Assembly: GCA_003695505.1 (NCBI GenBank) | Contig: RFIY01000352.1 | Span: forward strand, 1 to 11,360 | Source of the DNA: J088 sp003695505 [NCBI: Candidatus Dadabacteria bacterium] | Lineage (GTDB): Bacteria; J088 | DNA length: 11,360 nucleotides | Direction: 5' to 3' | Part shown: in pieces, positions 1 to 7,347 of the stretch | Position numbering within the stretch: the first letter of the stretch is position 1 | How the letters are laid out: the number at the start of each line of letters is the position of its first letter | Made by a program: the position numbers and the translations under genes | The notes under the pieces: model-generated | What the model was told of the DNA's origin: nothing | What the model saw: only the letters and a program-made list of their open reading frames with translations | Databases searched by the model: none

Positions 1-881
1 ATGCGGCCCGCGCGTCCGCGGAACAGCATGACCGCAAGCGGCAGGACCAGACTGAACGCAACGTCACCCCATGCGCCGCCCCCGGGAAATGGCACCGGCA
101 CCAATGCCGCAGCGCTGCCAAAGACAATCGTCAGGTTGAATACATTCGATCCGATGATATTGCCAACGCCGATATCATGTTGTCCGCGCCGCACCGCAAT
201 GAGGATCGTCACCAGTTCCGGCAGGCTCGTGCCGAAGGCCACCATCGTCAGCCCGATCACGGTTTCACTGATCCCGATCCAGCGCGCAATCCCGGTCGCA
301 CCATCGACAAACCAGGCGCCACCGAGAAACAGCGCGACGCAGCCGATTGCGACGCGGGCGATGTCGCCCGCGATCGCGGTCCTGCGTACAACGACGTACT
401 CGTCGACTTCGAGTTCCTCGCGCAATTCGCGTGGGTCACTGAGCCGGAACAACGCCCATGTGAAAAGCATCCCCAGGCCCAGCAACGTCATGCCCTCCGC
501 GCGCCCGACCATGCCGTCCGCCAGCATCAGCACAATGAGTCCGGAAACGCCCACCAGAAACGGAATTTCGCGACGCACCAGCCGGCGATTGATCGACAAA
601 GGGCGGAGGACGCAGGCGAGTCCCAGGATCAGCGCTACATTACAGATGTTGCTGCCGAATACGTTGCCAAGCGCAACGCCCCCGCTGCCCTGCAGCGAGG
701 CGCTGCCCGAAACGACAACCTCCGGCAGGCTGGTGCCGTATGCCACGACCGTCAGACCGATGGTAACGGGCGGTACGCCAAAGCGGGCAGCCAGCGACGC
801 GCCGCCACGGACCAGCCACTCCGCACCGAAATAGAGGGCCAGCCCGCCTCCGAAAAACAGTACCCAATCCAGTAGTGGCAT
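1..881 (-). CDS. YrbG-type Na+/Ca2+ exchanger, 3'-truncated by window edge
   Basis: Inner-membrane cation antiporter of the CaCA family, expected to exchange Ca2+ for Na+ or H+. The window holds 293 codons from the ATG at 881. E. coli YrbG has about 325 residues, so roughly 30 C-terminal residues lie beyond base 1. The two inverted alpha-repeats are clear. Repeat 1 has GTSLPE at 49-54 and GNVFGSN at 72-78, followed by N81. Repeat 2 has GTSLPE at 217-222 and GNIIGSN at 240-246, followed by N249. The Glu and Asn residues of these motifs form the ion sites in the family. The segments between them are hydrophobic, with a charged cytoplasmic stretch around 146-168 (rich in R, E and D). AGGG lies about 6 bases before the ATG. 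It follows the FadR-like gene by 35 bases on the same strand, so the two may be co-transcribed. The transported ion is inferred from the family only. Confidence 0.9.
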   Translation of the reverse strand, partial: MPLLDWVLFFGGGLALYFGAEWLVRGGASLAARFGVPPVTIGLTVVAYGTSLPEVVVSGSASLQGSGGVALGNVFGSNICNVALILGLACVLRPLSINRRLVRREIPFLVGVSGLIVLMLADGMVGRAEGMTLLGLGMLFTWALFRLSDPRELREELEVDEYVVVRRTAIAGDIARVAIGCVALFLGGAWFVDGATGIARWIGISETVIGLTMVAFGTSLPELVTILIAVRRGQHDIGVGNIIGSNVFNLTIVFGSAAALVPVPFPGGGAWGDVAFSLVLPLAVMLFRGRAGR

Positions 882-916
882 GACGTCCCTGTGCGCTGGT
901 CTGTGTGCTACCGGCC

Positions 917-1639
917 TCAGCCAACCAGCGGCGTGCGGGCCAGAAATGCCAGCAACCCCTGGTCGTGACGCTCAAAATAGCTGCACGCAATGTTCACGGC
1001 TTCGTCCGGCTCGCCATTGCGGCAGTGGCGAAGAATCGTGCGCCAGGCGTCCTGATAATCCCGGGGCGGCGGTGCCGCGATACCAACGTCGCGCACGAGG
1101 CGAATATAGTTCCGCACGAACGCATTCATTACCCACAAAGCCGGAAGATAGCCACTTTCGAGGGTCATTCGCTGAATCCAGTCGAAATCGTGCTCAATAA
1201 ACGCCACCGGATCGTCTCGATGATCCCAGACACGATCGATGCCATACTGGAGTTCCGCAAAATTGATCTGACGATCCGGACGTGCCAGCCAGCGTACCGC
1301 CTCGAGAATGGGCGCCACACGCACCCGCAATGAGGATTCCAGCGCCGGAAGGAATTCCGGAGAACCGGCCTGAAGTCGCAGCCATGTCGGGAAAATGTCG
1401 ATCGTCGCGCAAATGCGCCAGTCGCGCACGCGCGTTCCAGACCCCTGGCGCGACGCGACCAGTCCCATTCGCTCAAGCTGACGGAGCGCCTCCCGCAGCG
1501 TGGAACGACTCACGCCGAGCTGCTCGGCGAGTTCTCGCTCCGGTGGAAGGGGTGCTTCGACCTCCCATTTGTCCTGCAAGATCTGCTCCACGAGCTGCTC
1601 GACGAGCCAGTCGACCCGGGTCTGTTGCGGTTTCGTCAA
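917..1639 (-). CDS. fadR: FadR-type GntR family transcriptional regulator
   Basis: 240 residues (E. coli FadR has 239). An N-terminal winged helix-turn-helix covers about 8-72, with LPPERELAEQLGVSRSTLRE at 31-50 aligning with FadR [20 protein letters not shown]. The all-helical C-terminal half also aligns along its length with the FadR acyl-CoA-binding domain (PF07840), for example around AFIEHDFDWIQR and NGEPDEA. In the family, DNA binding represses fatty-acid degradation and activates synthesis genes, and long-chain acyl-CoA releases it. One difference is in the wing: it reads RQGSGTRV, the general GntR form, instead of E. coli's QHGKPTKV, so operator preference may differ. The start is TTG at 1639, chosen because it puts the wHTH at the same distance from the N terminus as in E. 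coli. GAGG lies about 10 bases upstream. It precedes the Ca2+ exchanger gene. FadR identity is likely, but the regulated pathway is unproven. Confidence 0.8.
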   Translation of the reverse strand: MTKPQQTRVDWLVEQLVEQILQDKWEVEAPLPPERELAEQLGVSRSTLREALRQLERMGLVASRQGSGTRVRDWRICATIDIFPTWLRLQAGSPEFLPALESSLRVRVAPILEAVRWLARPDRQINFAELQYGIDRVWDHRDDPVAFIEHDFDWIQRMTLESGYLPALWVMNAFVRNYIRLVRDVGIAAPPPRDYQDAWRTILRHCRNGEPDEAVNIACSYFERHDQGLLAFLARTPLVG

Positions 1640-1703
1640 AACGGGACGGCCTCTGTGTGCGTACAGGTTCGGAGCCTGCGGCGGGCGTTGCGGATCTCAA
1701 AGG

Positions 1704-1709
1704 TATAAT
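1704..1709 (+). promoter_or_regulatory. Candidate -10 box (TATAAT) for ribF-aroE
   Basis: A perfect TATAAT lies in the 149-base gap between the divergent FadR-like gene and ribF. It would start a transcript near 1716 with a leader of about 73 bases. No good -35 hexamer lies 16-18 bases upstream (the sequence there is GCGGGC-like), so activator help or a different promoter is possible. Confidence 0.45.
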
Positions 1710-1722
1710 AACACTCACCGAG

Positions 1723-1739
1723 TCCGGCCAGAGGCCGGA
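1723..1739. promoter_or_regulatory. 17-bp perfect palindrome, possible operator or leader hairpin
   Basis: TCCGGCC-AGA-GGCCGGA is a perfect 7+3+7 inverted repeat just downstream of the TATAAT box and between divergent genes. As DNA it could be an operator for the adjacent GntR regulator, whose family usually binds sites of about this length. It does not match the E. coli FadR core (TGGTC-N-GACCA). As RNA it would be a strong hairpin early in the ribF leader. A second imperfect stem (GATGG/CCATC plus CC/GG, 1738-1759) shares bases with it. Confidence 0.4.
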
Positions 1740-1788
1740 TGGGCCGTTTTCTGGCCATCAAACCGTGACCGCAGGAAAATAACGACGG

Positions 1789-2727
1789 ATGCACATCTTT
1801 GAACACCTTGACGACGTTCGCGGCCGCATCGCATCGTCCGTCGTCACGATCGGCAACTTCGACGGCGTCCACCGCGGTCACCGCGCGCTGCTCGGTACGA
1901 CCTGCGACCTCGCGCGTCAGCAGGACGCCACCTCATGCGCGCTGACATTCTGGCCACATCCCCGTTCAGTCCTCGAGGGAGGCGCACCGCCGCTGATCTG
2001 CACGCTCGCGCAGAAAAAAGCGTGGATCGCGGAAACCGGTATCGACGCGCTGTGTATTCAACCATTCGACCGCGACTTCGCGGCCCTCGAGCCGGAAACG
2101 TTCCTGGAACTGATCATCGATGCCTTTTCGGCGCGCCACCTCGTCCTCGGCCACGATTTCCGTTTCGGACGCGGCGGCGCCGGAACGTTTGAACTCGCCG
2201 CGACATTCGCGGCCCGGCATGGTGTGGACGTCACGCGGATCGACGAGATTCGGCTCGGCGATGAGGTCGTTTCTTCGACATCGATCCGCGAAGCCCTGCT
2301 GGCCGGTAATGTGCAGCGCGCCTGGGAGCTTCTTGGGCGTCCCTGGCAGGTCTGGGGAACGCACACTGCGGGCGCCGGCCGCGGCCGCACGCTCGGTTAT
2401 CCGACGATCAACCTGGCGACGGACAATGAACTGATCGTACCCGACGGTGTGTACGGCGGCCGGATGATCCTGGCCGATGGATCTCGCCATGTGGCCGCGA
2501 TCAGCGTAGGCACCAATCCGACCTTTGGCAATGAACCCAGGCATATCGAAGCCTTTCTGTTCGACTGCGAGGATCCTGACACCCAGGGCGAACTCCGGCT
2601 GGAATTTTTCACCTATGTCCGGGCTCAGGTCGTGTTCGAGGATGCCGCCAGACTCATCCAGCAGATCGAGGCGGACACCAGCATCATCCGCGCCCAGGCG
2701 GAGGAACAGGACTGGCTTTCCCGTTGA
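1789..2727 (+). CDS. ribF: Bifunctional riboflavin kinase / FAD synthetase RibF
   Basis: Cytoplasmic enzyme that phosphorylates riboflavin to FMN and then adenylates FMN to FAD. 312 residues, the normal length. The N-terminal nucleotidyltransferase (FMN adenylyltransferase) domain carries GNFDGVHRGH at 22-31 and the SSTSIRE segment near 165, which is typical of the family. The C-terminal riboflavin-kinase domain has GRGRTLGYPTIN ending at 208, where PTxN at 205-208 binds Mg-ATP, and PDGVYGG starting at 218. The ATG at 1789 has only a weak Shine-Dalgarno (AGGA about 12 bases upstream), but it places the first motif correctly. Many gammaproteobacteria follow ribF with ileS-lspA. Here it is followed by aroE, whose TTG start overlaps the ribF stop, so the two are translationally coupled. 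Confidence 0.96.
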   Translation: MHIFEHLDDVRGRIASSVVTIGNFDGVHRGHRALLGTTCDLARQQDATSCALTFWPHPRSVLEGGAPPLICTLAQKKAWIAETGIDALCIQPFDRDFAALEPETFLELIIDAFSARHLVLGHDFRFGRGGAGTFELAATFAARHGVDVTRIDEIRLGDEVVSSTSIREALLAGNVQRAWELLGRPWQVWGTHTAGAGRGRTLGYPTINLATDNELIVPDGVYGGRMILADGSRHVAAISVGTNPTFGNEPRHIEAFLFDCEDPDTQGELRLEFFTYVRAQVVFEDAARLIQQIEADTSIIRAQAEEQDWLSR

Positions 2728-3575
2728 CCATCACCGCGGCCACCCGCCTCTACGGCATCCTGGGGCATCCTGTCGGGCACTCGCTGAGTCCAGCGATCCA
2801 CAATCCCGAGTTCGCAGCGTGCGGCCACGACGCCGTCTACCTCGCTTTTGACGTACCTCCAGGTCGTTTGCCGGCTGCAATCGACGGCGTCCGGGCGCTT
2901 GGCCTCGCCGGCCTGAATCTGACGATTCCGCACAAAGAAGCCATCCTGCCGCTACTCGACGCCATCGATCCTGCCGCCGCTCGCATCGGCGCAGTCAACA
3001 CGGTTGCCGCGGAGGACGGGCACCTGACCGGTTACAACACGGATGGCATTGGCTTTCTGAACCCGCTTTCCGCCCGGCTCGGCTTTCAACCGCGCGACAA
3101 ACGGGTCGTGATCCTTGGTGCCGGCGGCGCTGTGCGCGCCGTAGCGTTCGCGCTGATGGATGCCGGAGTGTCTGAAATCGTCCTCGCAAACCGAACGTTG
3201 CAACGGGCCGAGGCGCTGGCACGGGATCTGCGCGCCACCGGCAATACGCTGGTGCGAACCGTCGCGTGGGACGGTCCGTTCACCGATCCGGCGCTGGCAA
3301 GCTGCGATTTGCTGATTCAGGGCACCTCGCTGGGACTACACGATGAGCTTCCTGAAATCGCCTGGCCCGACCTCTCGCCGAAGGCCATCGTTGCCGACCT
3401 GGTCTACCGCGCCGATGGACCGACGCGATTTCTGCAAACCGCAGCGACCCACGGTTATCCGGTGTATGACGGCATCTGGATGCTGGTTGGCCAGGCCGCC
3501 GAGGCATTTCGCATCTGGACCGGCGCACCGTTCGACATCGAACGCGCTGCGCGGCGATGTCGCCCTGACCTGTAG
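2724..3575 (+). CDS. aroE: Shikimate dehydrogenase (NADP+) AroE
   Basis: Reduces 3-dehydroshikimate to shikimate with NADPH in aromatic amino-acid biosynthesis. 283 residues, near the usual 270-290. The substrate domain has GHSLSP (S20 and S22, shikimate carboxylate binding), NLTIPHK with catalytic K71, and YNTDG with D107 as its partner. The NADP-binding Rossmann loop is GAGGAVRA at 132-139, followed by the phosphate-binding ANRT. The usual NATS motif after strand 4 reads QGTS here, a mild variation. The C terminus keeps the MLVGQAAEAF helix with the conserved Gln. The start is TTG at 2724, whose last two bases are the first two of the ribF stop (TTGA). No other in-frame start precedes the essential SLSP motif, so this start is nearly forced and implies translation by reinitiation after ribF. 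It is convergent with the SDR gene, 48 bases from its stop. Confidence 0.95.
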   Translation: MTITAATRLYGILGHPVGHSLSPAIHNPEFAACGHDAVYLAFDVPPGRLPAAIDGVRALGLAGLNLTIPHKEAILPLLDAIDPAAARIGAVNTVAAEDGHLTGYNTDGIGFLNPLSARLGFQPRDKRVVILGAGGAVRAVAFALMDAGVSEIVLANRTLQRAEALARDLRATGNTLVRTVAWDGPFTDPALASCDLLIQGTSLGLHDELPEIAWPDLSPKAIVADLVYRADGPTRFLQTAATHGYPVYDGIWMLVGQAAEAFRIWTGAPFDIERAARRCRPDL

Positions 3576-3623
3576 TCACGCCCCTGCTGGCGGCAGGCCT
3601 CCGGCGCGCTGCCGCTCCCTGGA

Positions 3624-4361
3624 TCAGCCAGAAAACACGTCCCGCTGCGGCCAAAGATCCAGGTTCATCAGGTTTGCATTGTCGGGCAGGCTGATCGCGA
3701 ACCGCACGGCCTCCGCGACTGTCTCGGGGCTCATCATCCGGCCAGGATCCGCACCAGGCGTGTCGCGCGTCATGTCGGTGGCCGTCATGCCTGGCGCGAT
3801 ATGGCAAACGTGAATGCCCGCGTCGCGGACGTCGTAGAACAGTGATTCCGCAAACCCGCGCAGCCCGAATTTGCTTGCACAATAGCCGCTGTTACCCGGA
3901 AAAGCATTGCGACCAGCAACCGATCCCAGCAGCACAATGGCCCCCGTGCCACGCTGCGACATGCTCGCCGCGGCGGCCCGTGCCAGATGCATCGGCGCGC
4001 GAAGGTTGATTTCGAGCATCCGGTCCCAATCTGCGACGTTCGCCTCATCGGCCGGCGCCGTGGTGTACACCCCGGCAGCACAGACAAGCACATCAACCGC
4101 CTCACGATCCAGGAGCGCAGCAACCGTGCGCACGTCTTCAAACTCGGACAGATCGGCGACAACCGTGGCGATTTCGGTATCGGTCTCGTCGCGCAAACGA
4201 GCGGCGGCCTGCTGTAGCCGCTCGCGATCACGAGCGACCAACGTCACCTTGTCTGCGCGTCGCGCGACCCTTCGCGCGATCGCGAATCCGATCCCGCGCG
4301 ACCCACCGGTGATCAGGCAATGGTTCCAGTGCTGTTCGCCCACACGCACTCCTGTAGTCAT
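3624..4361 (-). CDS. Short-chain dehydrogenase/reductase (SDR family)
   Basis: 245-residue classical SDR, an NAD(P)-dependent oxidoreductase with a Rossmann fold. The cofactor loop is TGGSRGIG at 18-25. VARDR (42-46), with Arg after strand 2, is compatible with NADP preference. The structural NNAG motif appears as CAAG (94-97). The catalytic residues are N119, S147, Y160 and K164 (YCASK). The substrate is not predictable from sequence. The ATG at 4361 is preferred because it starts 17 residues before the cofactor loop, as usual. A longer reading from 4466 would run through the mgtE upstream region and add a Cys-rich tail unlike any SDR. No clear ribosome-binding site is seen. The gene is divergent from mgtE and convergent with aroE, so it is probably transcribed alone. 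Confidence 0.9.
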   Translation of the reverse strand: MTTGVRVGEQHWNHCLITGGSRGIGFAIARRVARRADKVTLVARDRERLQQAAARLRDETDTEIATVVADLSEFEDVRTVAALLDREAVDVLVCAAGVYTTAPADEANVADWDRMLEINLRAPMHLARAAAASMSQRGTGAIVLLGSVAGRNAFPGNSGYCASKFGLRGFAESLFYDVRDAGIHVCHIAPGMTATDMTRDTPGADPGRMMSPETVAEAVRFAISLPDNANLMNLDLWPQRDVFSG

Positions 4362-4375
4362 CTGGTTGCAGCGGT

Positions 4376-4381
4376 TACAAT
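4376..4381 (+). promoter_or_regulatory. Candidate -10 box (TACAAT) for mgtE
   Basis: TACAAT lies 64 bases before the mgtE ATG, in the gap between the divergent SDR gene and mgtE. The hexamer 17 bases upstream (TGTAGT) matches the -35 consensus poorly. A TTGACA at 4411-4416 has no partner -10 at the right distance. This is a weak call based on position and one hexamer. Confidence 0.3.
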
Positions 4382-4444
4382 ATCCACGCTGACAACGAAG
4401 TCCGCAAACCTTGACACAACCCCCCTGTCCCGGTCGTGAAATCC

Positions 4445-5878
4445 ATGGCGCGTTCGTCTTCGACAAAACAGCCTCAGTCCCCCTCCCGCACCGGGAGCTT
4501 TGTCGAACTGAAACGTCCCGAGCGACTGGTCAAGTTGCTCCACCGCCTGCTGCAAACCGGTCAGCATCGCAAGATCGAATCGATCCTCGCGCGCCTCCAC
4601 CCGGCCGATATCGCCGACATCCTGATGCTGATGCCGATCCCGGACACGCGGGAGCTGATCCGGTTGCTGTTCCGGTTGCGCAAAGGTGCCGCTACGGTCG
4701 CAGAGCTCCCGCCCGTGTACATGGCGGAGCTGCTCGAAGATTTCGAACCCGCAATGATTGCGGAGTTCGTGCGCCGCATCGACCCCGATGACGCGGCCGA
4801 TATTCTGCAGGACCTGCCGGACGAGAAGCAACACCAGGTGCTGCAGGCACTCGAGATCGACGAAGTCGAAGAGCTGCGACAACTCCTCGCGTACGCGGAA
4901 GATACCGTCGGGTCGATCATGAACCCGGACGTCTTCGCCTTGCCTGCGAACCTGACGGTCGATGAAGCAATTCGCAAGATCCGGGCCGAAGGTGAACACC
5001 TGCGCAATGTCGTCGATGTCTATGTGGTCGATGAAGAGCAGCAGCTCGTCGGCGTCGTGTCGATGCGCGACCTGCTCCTGGCGCCCGATGAAGCGACGCT
5101 GGAATCGATCGCCCGCCCGGTCAGCGTCACGCTCACACCAGAAATGTCCGAGGATGACGCAGCCTCGGTCATCGCGCGTTACGACCTGTTCGCCGTGCCG
5201 GTGGTCGATGCAAACGAAAAGCTCGTCGGTGTCGTCACCGTCGACGACATCGTCGATGTCCTCACGGATGCGGCCACCGAAGAAATCTACTCGATGGCCG
5301 CGCTGGACGAAGACGACCGCGTGTTCAGCCCGCCGCTGCGCTCGGTTCGGCTCCGATTGCCGTGGCTGACCCTGAATTTTGCCACCGCTCTGCTGGCCGC
5401 ATTTACGGTCGGTCTGTTTGAAGACGTGATCAGCCAGGCGGTCGTGTTGGCCGCGATGATGCCGATCGTCGCGGGCATGGGTGGCAATTCCGGCTCGCAG
5501 ACGCTCACCGTGATGATCCGCGGGATCGCACTCGGTGAGCTGAAGCCGGTCAACGCACGCAAGGCGTTGATGAAGGAAGTGGCGGTTGGCCTGGTCAACG
5601 GCATCATCCTTGCGGGCATTGGATTCGTCATCGGCTGGCTCTGGCAGGACGCGTGGTGGTTGGGTCTGCTGCTGGGGCTCGGCATTCTCGTCAATCTGGT
5701 ACTGGCCGCCCTGGCCGGCGCGCTCATTCCGCTCACGCTCAAACGCCTCGGACTGGATCCGGCCCTCGGATCGACGATCATCCTGACGACAGTCACGGAC
5801 GTCTGCGGATTCTTCGCGTTTCTCGGATTGGCGAGAATCCTGCTGCCACTATTCGGTGTTTTGCCGCACACCTCCTGA
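4445..5878 (+). CDS. mgtE: Magnesium transporter MgtE
   Basis: Homodimeric Mg2+-gated Mg2+ channel of the inner membrane. 477 residues from this start, against about 450 usually; the excess is a Ser/Thr-rich N-terminal tail. Order of domains: the acidic superhelical MgtE_N domain (about 25-130, with DDAADIL repeats), two CBS domains (about 156-217 and 222-282) that sense Mg2+, and a membrane domain (about 304-475) with five hydrophobic segments. The second segment holds the family signature GGNSGSQ at 346-352. The last holds TVTDVCGF, whose Asp (D452) corresponds to the pore metal-site Asp known from Thermus MgtE. The start is ambiguous: GTG at 4436 is in frame three codons earlier and neither start has a clear Shine-Dalgarno; the ATG was chosen. 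It is followed 12 bases after its stop by a methyltransferase gene, so a two-gene operon is likely. Confidence 0.95.
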   Translation: MARSSSTKQPQSPSRTGSFVELKRPERLVKLLHRLLQTGQHRKIESILARLHPADIADILMLMPIPDTRELIRLLFRLRKGAATVAELPPVYMAELLEDFEPAMIAEFVRRIDPDDAADILQDLPDEKQHQVLQALEIDEVEELRQLLAYAEDTVGSIMNPDVFALPANLTVDEAIRKIRAEGEHLRNVVDVYVVDEEQQLVGVVSMRDLLLAPDEATLESIARPVSVTLTPEMSEDDAASVIARYDLFAVPVVDANEKLVGVVTVDDIVDVLTDAATEEIYSMAALDEDDRVFSPPLRSVRLRLPWLTLNFATALLAAFTVGLFEDVISQAVVLAAMMPIVAGMGGNSGSQTLTVMIRGIALGELKPVNARKALMKEVAVGLVNGIILAGIGFVIGWLWQDAWWLGLLLGLGILVNLVLAALAGALIPLTLKRLGLDPALGSTIILTTVTDVCGFFAFLGLARILLPLFGVLPHTS

Positions 5879-5890
5879 AATGGAGCCCCA

Positions 5891-6754
5891 ATGACAGACG
5901 CACCCGACACCTCGCGCATCAGTTTCACGGCACACTACACCGGTCATGTCTGGCGACGCCATGGTCTTGGAGACGCTGCGCTCGCCACCTGGCAGGGCCA
6001 GGTCCTGTTCGGCGCGCTGACACCGTTCAACAAACTGGGAAACCGACTTCAGCCGGGCCTCAATCTCGAGGCCATGCTGCTGCAACGCCACCGGATCATC
6101 GACGCGCTGCTCGAACAGGCCATCACGGGGGGCGCAACCCAGGTCGTCGAAATCGCCGCCGGTCTGTCTCCACGCGGCCTGCGCTTCACCAGACGACACC
6201 CCGACCTGCACTACCTCGAATTCGACCTGCCCGGTATGGCGGCCCGCAAGGAGCGTCTCCTGTCGCGAGTCTCCGACCGTTCGCCGCGACATCTGGTGAC
6301 GTCCGGCAACGCACTGGCCGCGGACGGCGAGCAAAGCATTGCCGGCAGGATCGCGACGCTGCTCGATCCAACCGCGCCGACCGTTGTCATCACCGAGGGC
6401 CTGATCAACTATTTTCCGGTCGAGCAGGCTCAGCAGATCTGGGGGCACATCGTGGCCGGCCTCAAACGCGCCCGCTGGGGCGTCTACCTGTCAGACATCG
6501 CCCATACGCCGGGAGGCTTCCGCGGAGCGTGGCTGATTCGCCTGTTTCGCCAGGTACTGGAAACGACAACCCGCGGCGCGACGCACTTCCACTTTGACTC
6601 GACCGACGAAACCCGACAGGCCCTGCTCGACGCCGGCTTCAACGAAGCAACCATCCACTCGCCCGAGGACTGGCGCGACCGGCTCGAACTGCCGCCCTCC
6701 CCGCCGCAACCACTGGTGCACGTCATCGAGGCGCGGGTTTCACAAGACGGCTGA
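5891..6754 (+). CDS. LCM-family (COG3315-like) SAM-dependent methyltransferase
   Basis: 287-residue class I methyltransferase of the leucine carboxyl methyltransferase superfamily (PF04072 type). Visible family marks are the SAM-binding strand and loop VVEIAAGLSPRG from residue 85 (E87, G91), the FDLPG motif after strand 2, which supplies the acidic ribose contact, and ITEGLINYF around 167-175, with the E-G-L-x-x-Y pattern typical of the group. The protein is soluble with no signal peptide. Bacterial members are often annotated as O-methyltransferases of polyketide biosynthesis, but the substrate here is unknown and no biosynthetic genes are nearby. GGAG lies 7 bases before the ATG and the gene begins 12 bases after the mgtE stop, so it is probably expressed with mgtE. 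Its stop is only 8 bases from the stop of convergent tsaC. Confidence 0.85.
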   Translation: MTDAPDTSRISFTAHYTGHVWRRHGLGDAALATWQGQVLFGALTPFNKLGNRLQPGLNLEAMLLQRHRIIDALLEQAITGGATQVVEIAAGLSPRGLRFTRRHPDLHYLEFDLPGMAARKERLLSRVSDRSPRHLVTSGNALAADGEQSIAGRIATLLDPTAPTVVITEGLINYFPVEQAQQIWGHIVAGLKRARWGVYLSDIAHTPGGFRGAWLIRLFRQVLETTTRGATHFHFDSTDETRQALLDAGFNEATIHSPEDWRDRLELPPSPPQPLVHVIEARVSQDG

Positions 6755-6762
6755 CCGCGTGC

Positions 6763-7347
6763 TTACAGATCCAGCGGCACCGCGCCCGCGCGTATCACCC
6801 GCGGCGTCACGCCACGCGCATCGACAACGGTACTCGGCAGTCCCCCCGGCGCCTGCTTGACGATGGACCAGACCGGCAGATCGGGAAACGCCGCTTCAAC
6901 CGCCTCAACCGTCACCGCAGGTGGCTCGCCAGGGCGGTTGGCGCTGGTCGCGGTCAATGGTCCGGTCGAACGCAACAACTGTTGCAGCAAGGGATCCGCC
7001 GGCACCCGAATGCCAATCGTATCGGTACCGGCCGTCAGAATGTCGCTCAATGTCAGCGTCGCCTGAAAGACGACCGTCAACGGCCCGGGCCAATAATCAT
7101 CGATCAGTTGCCGTGCCGTCCGGGAAATGTCCGCAACCAGCGGCTCCACTGCCGCCGTGTCCGCCGCGATCAGGCCAATCGGTTGCTGCCGACCCCGTTT
7201 CAGTTCGGCCAGTTGCATGAGTGCTTCTGGTCGATCGATCCGTGCCGCCAGCGCAAAAAACGACTCCGTCGGGATCGCAACGACGCTGCCGTCATTCAGC
7301 AGCCGAACAACGTCCGCCAGGTCGTTGATACGCCGTGACGCTGTCAT
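6763..7347 (-). CDS. tsaC: Threonylcarbamoyl-AMP synthase TsaC (YrdC/Sua5 family)
   Basis: Makes L-threonylcarbamoyl-AMP from Thr, bicarbonate and ATP, the first step in t6A formation at A37 of tRNAs reading ANN codons. 194 residues, a single YrdC domain like E. coli TsaC (190) and without the Sua5 C-terminal extension. Motifs are PTESFFALAA at 26-35 (the usual form is PTExVYGL), K49 and R52 of the K-x-x-R region, WPGPLTVVF, IGIRVPADPL, TSANRPGEPP and a late PSTVVDAR segment. The ATG at 7347 fits the family N terminus; longer in-frame readings run into the upstream gene. Its A overlaps the stop of the 144-residue gene (TAATG), and no purine-rich Shine-Dalgarno precedes it, so translation is probably coupled. 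A tRNA-Arg(UCU) gene, itself an expected t6A substrate, lies two genes upstream on the same strand. Confidence 0.9.
   Translation of the reverse strand: MTASRRINDLADVVRLLNDGSVVAIPTESFFALAARIDRPEALMQLAELKRGRQQPIGLIAADTAAVEPLVADISRTARQLIDDYWPGPLTVVFQATLTLSDILTAGTDTIGIRVPADPLLQQLLRSTGPLTATSANRPGEPPAVTVEAVEAAFPDLPVWSIVKQAPGGLPSTVVDARGVTPRVIRAGAVPLDL

Noticed and set aside
1-875. Two long plus-strand open frames over the exchanger gene
   Set aside because: Composition is Pro/Arg/Thr-rich shadow sequence; the minus strand encodes a clear exchanger with both alpha-repeats.
3583-3597. Small hairpin CCTGC-tggcg-GCAGG between convergent aroE and the SDR gene
   Set aside because: Five-bp stem without a T tract on either strand; not enough to call a terminator.
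4411-4416. TTGACA, a consensus -35, upstream of mgtE
   Set aside because: No -10-like hexamer 16-18 bases downstream; the interval reaches the start codon.
4362-4466. An N-terminal extension of the SDR with a Cys-rich, zinc-ribbon-like stretch (CxxxCxxxC and CxxC)
   Set aside because: It is antisense to the mgtE upstream region and start, lies outside the SDR fold and an ATG at 4361 suits the family better.
6755-6762. Search for a shared terminator between the methyltransferase and tsaC
   Set aside because: The gap is only 8 bases with no hairpin.
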